Program-made: the position numbers and the translations under genes | Part shown: positions 19,319 to 22,795 of the stretch, piece by piece | Layout of the letters: each line of letters begins with the position of its first letter | Numbering within the stretch: the first letter of the stretch is position 1 | Assembly: GCA_009602735.1 (NCBI GenBank) | Contig: WELA01005791.1 | Span: forward strand, 711,583-734,377 | Direction of reading: 5' to 3' | Length of the DNA: 22,795 bases | Source: Mesotaenium endlicherianum | Lineage: Eukaryota; Streptophyta; Zygnematophyceae; Zygnematales; Mesotaeniaceae | The notes under the pieces: generated by a model | Told to the model about the DNA's origin: nothing | The model's input: the letters and a program-made list of their open reading frames with translations, nothing else | The model's database searches: none

Positions 19319-19520
19319 ATTGTGACGAGGGGGAAACAATAGCGCCACCGCCTCCCGGAACAATTCTCAATTTTGGTTCCGCCCCTGTACCATTCTCGGC
19401 TTGTATATTAAGGGAGCAGGAGCGTCTCTTCTTTTAAGCTGTAACAGAGTGAAACGTTCCTATATTTGCCTGTGAGCTTCCAAAAGAACCCTCAACTACT
19501 TTCGGTGACATTCGGGACAC
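19319..19520 (+). repeat. Possible short solo LTR
   Basis: A 202-bp stretch begins TGTGACGAGGGGG and ends TTCGGGACACA (TGTG/CACA ends). It has a TATA-like GTATATTA near 19405 and is followed by ATGGTACC, loosely PBS-like. No matching copy and no clear target duplication were found, so this is tentative. Confidence 0.25.
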
Positions 19521-20600
19521 AATGGTACCTTCTGAAAACTTCTGGAACAATCACAGTTGTTGAATTCGGCTAGACCTGCACTTTGCATTCTTAAACTTAT
19601 TTCTGTGTCTCTAAGTATATCTGAATATGAATGGTTGCACCGCCTTAGGGTTTCTTCATCTTTTTGGGGAGACTAAAAGAAGGTCACTCTTTCCCACGGC
19701 ATGTCGCATTCAGTAATCAACTCGATCCACGTCATCAACAACCCCCTGGGCTTATATGCTGTGCTACTTCTTATTCTTATTAACATGCTGATTTTGAACG
19801 AAGGAACCACGGGGCCGGACATAGTCACGGATATTGAAAAAGAATAATAAATTGGAATTCTACAAGAGTCTTTGGGCGTGCCGAGGCCTTATCACGCTTG
19901 CCACACACAAAAATCCTAGCTTGAAAACATCAAGTAGTGGGGCTTTGCACCCCGGGCCTAATAACACTCGATACTCCTCACATGTAGGAGACAATGGAAG
20001 AGACGAGCTGAAGATCTGCATGGTTGGAACAGAGCACATGCATGGGCTGATGATGCTAAACCCGCCCATGTGCCCAATTTCAACCTCTAACCCACAAATC
20101 CAAGTACACTCGACCGCCTCTATGCACATGCCAACATACACTAGAAGCTTGCTTGGGTGTCTCTCTTTCTCTGCAGGCAACCATCGCTACTACGCTACAC
20201 ATAGATTGAGCTGATAAATCGAGCTGTCTCTCATCGCGCCTAGCTGGAGCTCTACGTACCAAGAGACGGGATTTCCTCGACCACCGAGAAGAGGCCCATC
20301 ACGTGCTCCATGTTAGGAAAAGTGACTGCTACCGTTGTCAAACGCCGTCTAGAAGGCAAGCGCCCAAACTCTGCAAGTGATCCCCGCAGTGTGGCTGCTG
20401 GTGCAAGTGGCTGCTACTGATTGTAGGCTCACAAGAGAGAGAGGAAGCATGTTGGAGCTTGCATGCCTCTTCCCGGCAGCCTCCCCCGCACCATCAAGAC
20501 GGTCCAAGCACACAAAACGTCTCCAGCCTACCGGCCTTGGCTCCGACTCTGACTCTGCACATAGCCAGCGCGACCGAGACAAGCGGCACCCGCTGCGACG
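19521..20600. other. Unassigned intergenic sequence
   Basis: Open frames at 19834-20214 and 20377-20773 (plus strand) show no recognisable domain, and I do not consider them genes. Composition rises from AT-rich to GC-rich toward the GH81 gene. It probably contains decayed repeats and the downstream flank of that gene. Confidence 0.4.
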
Positions 20601-20633
20601 CTGCAGCTCACAGCCGGGCCCCAGCTTCCCCTC

Positions 20634-20862
20634 CGGCAGCCCTAGCTAGTTCTAGCGCTACTGAGACGAGAGCGCCACCTGTCGTGGCCTCCAGGCTGCA
20701 TTTGCAGCTGGCAGGTCTTGCTGTAGCGCCGCCGAGAAGAAAGCCACCTGTCCCGTCGCGGCCTGCAGAGTGACTCTGCAAGGCCTAGCTGATCTAGCGC
20801 TGCGGCACAAGGGAGCCACCGGTCGCCTCCGGCAGGCCTAGCTAGTCTGGCGCTGCCCAGGA
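20634..20862. repeat. Degenerate tandem repeat downstream of the GH81 gene
   Basis: About four imperfect units share GGCAGGCCTAGCTAG, TCTAGCGCTGC and AGCCACCTGTCGC in the same order (starts near 20636, 20711, 20778 and 20831). Spacing is uneven (about 53-75 bp). It lies just past the stop codon of the minus-strand GH81 gene, in its 3' flank or 3' UTR. Confidence 0.55.
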
Positions 20863-20903
20863 GAGAGGTTTCCTGGGGGCGCCCTGTCCCTTGCGCGTGG
20901 CGC

Positions 20904-22495
20904 CTATCGGGAGTAGGCCCACCACAGCATGTTGGAGAGGCTGTTGCCGTCGTCGAACGCGGCGAGAGCCCGTATCTTCGCCACCGCCGCCGGGCTGTTG
21001 TAGATCGCCTCGAGCGCCCAGAGGAACCCGCGCCACTGGTCCGTCACGCCCGCGCGCGAGAGCGCTGGGGTGGCCCACTCCACGAGCTGCCGCGCGAAGC
21101 GGGCGTTGGGGAAGAGGGCCTCCGTGTAGGGCGTGAGGGGCAGGACCTGGATGCCCACGCGGATCTCCAGGTCCGCTGCAGGCGCAAACCAGAGGCCGGA
21201 GTCACGCTTGTTTGCCCACACGATGCCGACGACGCGGTTCGCGGCGACGTAGGCGGGGTCGTAGAGCGTAGAGTTCTCAGGGACGTGCCAGAGGTTGCGG
21301 GCGGAGCGGGCCTCGAGCGCGCCGAGCGTGGCGCCGAGCGTGGCCAGCGGCAGGTCGCCGAAGGCCAGCCCCACGAGGGAGGCGGCGTAGTACGCGTTGA
21401 CGGCCTCGCTCGAGCTCTCCTGGTTGCGCCCGTCAGCAAACTCCGTCACGCCCGATGCCCACGAGTGCAGTGCCCACGCGTCAAAGTGGCGCAGGCGCGG
21501 GAAGCGCACCTTGCTCCCGCCCCCGCTCTCGGCCTGCGTAGTCGTGACTGTCATGTAGTCGTCAAGGAGGGCGTAGATGGGAGCCTTGTAGCGGCGGCCC
21601 CAGGCGGAGTCAAGCTTGACGAGCACGGCTGCGGCATAGAGGAGGTAGCCGTAGTGGAAGTGGTGGTCGTTGTACACGCCCACGCCGAAGTCGCCGCCCT
21701 GGAGGGACACGTGCGGACAGAGACACGCACATGTGAGACATTGGCGCAGACAAGACAGACACGACGAGACACGCCAAAGTCGCCACTTTGGAGGGACACA
21801 GAAAGAGAGACTGGGAGACGGGGAGTTGGAGACGGAGACGTGAGATGCAGACACGGAGAAATATAGACACAGGCACAGGCACAGACTGTGACAGGGACTG
21901 AGCCAGAGTCGTAGACATATAGAAAGATTCGGAAACAGAGAAAGAAAGAGACAGGCACAGACCTACACGCACAGACACATGCACGTGCACACGGGCATAG
22001 GCACCGGCACAATCACACGAGCGAGCACGCATGCGGGCGCGTGTGTGCACAAACGTCCATTGTGCGTGGGAGGAAAGGGACTTGCGCAAATGTGCGCGGG
22101 CGTTGCAACGAGCGGGAGCGAGAACCCATCAGACACCCGGTGTGCCCCCAAGGGCACCGTTTGAGCGCCGCAAGGGAAATGGGGGAGCCAACAGATCAAA
22201 GTCTGACAAAGGAGCAGAGAAAACACGCAGGGCATTAGCCTCGGGGCCTTACGATGCTCTTGGTGCCGGCCTCGGTGGTGATGCCGCCCCACGCAGCGTC
22301 GTACAGAAGTGCGTTGCCGCCCGCTGTGCCGCCCAGCCAGGGGCTCAGGGCGGCCCTCAGAAACGCCGCCACCTCGTCGACCTCTGCCGAGAGCCCCACC
22401 TCCTCCGCGATGAGCGCCAGGCGGGCCGCCCTCGCGGCGGCCTTCCCAAAAAAGTAGGAGGAGGAGGTGGCGATGGGCTCCAGCGCGGCGATGTC
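20904..22495 (-). CDS. GH81 endo-1,3-beta-glucanase, C-terminal exons (partial, spliced)
   Basis: Two exons are clear on the minus strand: 22495-22253 and 21698-20904, joined by a 554-bp intron with donor GTAAGG (at 22252) and acceptor CTCCAG (ending 21699), in phase 0. The first exon encodes SSSYFFGKAAARAARLALIA and NALLYDAAWGGITT. The second begins GGDFGVGVYNDHHFHYGYLL and contains GRNQESSSEAVNAYYA, ending GNSLSNMLWWAYSR before TAG. These are the hallmark blocks of family GH81, with the proposed acidic residues in the YNDHHFHYGY block and the NQESSSEA block. The enzymes are inverting glucanases that cut beta-1,3-glucan (callose, laminarin or fungal wall). The upstream part of the gene lies mostly beyond the window. 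Both exons are intact and very GC-rich, unlike the transposon region, so this looks like the one functional host gene here. Confidence 0.9.
21699..22252 (-). other. GH81 intron with low-complexity sequence
   Basis: GT...AG intron rich in short purine/CA repeats (GAGACAC, ACACGCAC on the plus strand). It contains a 28-bp near copy (21772-21799) of the intron/exon boundary at 21683-21710, with 24 of 28 bases the same. This is described under findings. Confidence 0.75.
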
Positions 22496-22795
22496 CTGCG
22501 CTCCGCAGCGGCGGAAACAGGGGGCGAGTGAGTCTGTGAGAGTAGGTGGGGCCCTGCGTGCGAGCAAGCTTGCGAGCGTGCATGCGTGCATGCGTGCATG
22601 TTTTCATGCGTGCATGTGTGCGTGCGTGCGTGGTGGAGATGGGGGGCGAGTGAGTGAGTGGCGTGGAGCAGAGGAGTTGCGCTGCGGGTGTAGTTGGAGG
22701 GAGACGCCGACACAGAGGTCCCGTTGAACACAGCAGCGTGAGTCCATCTGACGTGTTGACCGGGAGCAAAGAGAGAGATGTGAGAAAGAGGGGGG
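22496..22795 (-). other. GH81 upstream intron, possibly with a further exon
   Basis: The acceptor CAG just above 22495 implies an intron extending upstream. It contains GCATGCGT/GTGCATGC simple repeats (about 22575-22632). An open minus-strand stretch near 22745-22660 reads RWTHAAVFNGTSVSASPSNY and could be a short upstream exon, but it is in another frame and no splice pair was settled. Confidence 0.35.

Noticed and set aside
19834..20214. 126-codon plus-strand ORF
   Set aside because: No domain, odd composition and no splice or promoter context; its minus-strand counterpart is equally open.
20377..20773. Overlapping plus-strand ORFs near the GH81 3' end
   Set aside because: Ser/Pro/Ala/Arg-rich translations caused by GC content and the tandem repeat.
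22575..22632. GCATGCGT repeats as a CRISPR or regulatory array
   Set aside because: Simple-sequence repeat of 4-8 bp within an intron, no spacers; eukaryotic context.
21963..22769. 268-codon minus-strand ORF across the GH81 introns
   Set aside because: It runs through simple repeats and reads the GH81 exon in the wrong frame; the spliced model explains the sequence better.

Overview
The window reads as nuclear DNA of a eukaryote. It holds several layers of nested transposable elements next to one spliced host-type gene. My best guess is a green alga or other member of the plant lineage. The evidence is chromodomain-bearing Ty3/gypsy elements (chromoviruses), primer-binding sites matching initiator Met-tRNA, a TRIM element, a hAT-type MITE, and an intron-containing GH81 endo-1,3-beta-glucanase. 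The sequence alone does not exclude another protist or a fungus.

Layout. (1) 1-9423: a ~177-bp inverted repeat (1-177 and 9247-9423, about 94% identical) bounds a composite region. Inside it are a 5'-truncated, decayed chromovirus end on the + strand (element B, 413-778 continuing at 7455-7757), then a decayed coiled-coil ORF of unknown function (8107-9223). (2) 779-7449, minus strand: a complete-looking chromovirus (element A) is inserted into B. It has two ~500-bp LTRs, a CACTG target duplication, a PBS, a PPT, and open gag and pol frames. Pol lies in the -1 frame behind a canonical A AAA AAC slippery heptamer and a 7-bp hairpin. (3) About 9731-16321, minus strand: an older, dead chromovirus (element C) with stops, frameshifts and lost RT, IN and zinc-knuckle residues. 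It has itself been hit by a TRIM (10146-10619), an LTR-like solo element (about 14297-15402) and a 350-bp hAT-like MITE (15441-15790). (4) 16322-17690: a probable LTR of element C followed by GC-rich unassigned sequence. (5) About 17697-18919, + strand: a decayed tyrosine recombinase of the Crypton/DIRS kind that still shows its R-K-H-R-W-Y set. (6) 18920-20903: mostly unassigned, with a possible short LTR and a degenerate tandem repeat. (7) 20904-22495 and beyond, minus strand: the 3' exons of a GH81 gene, very GC-rich and apparently intact.

How it fits together. Element C is among the oldest layers, because it carries three later insertions that can be removed to restore its reading frame. 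Element A is the youngest datable insertion: its LTRs differ by only about a dozen substitutions, and both its long ORFs are open. Most in-frame stops in the decayed genes can be explained by C-to-T or G-to-A transitions, suggesting deamination of methylated, silenced repeats or a RIP-like process. The points I rate most worth following are the -1 frameshift cassette in A, the inverted-repeat composite with its unknown coiled-coil protein, the tyrosine recombinase relic, and the duplicated intron/exon boundary in the GH81 gene.
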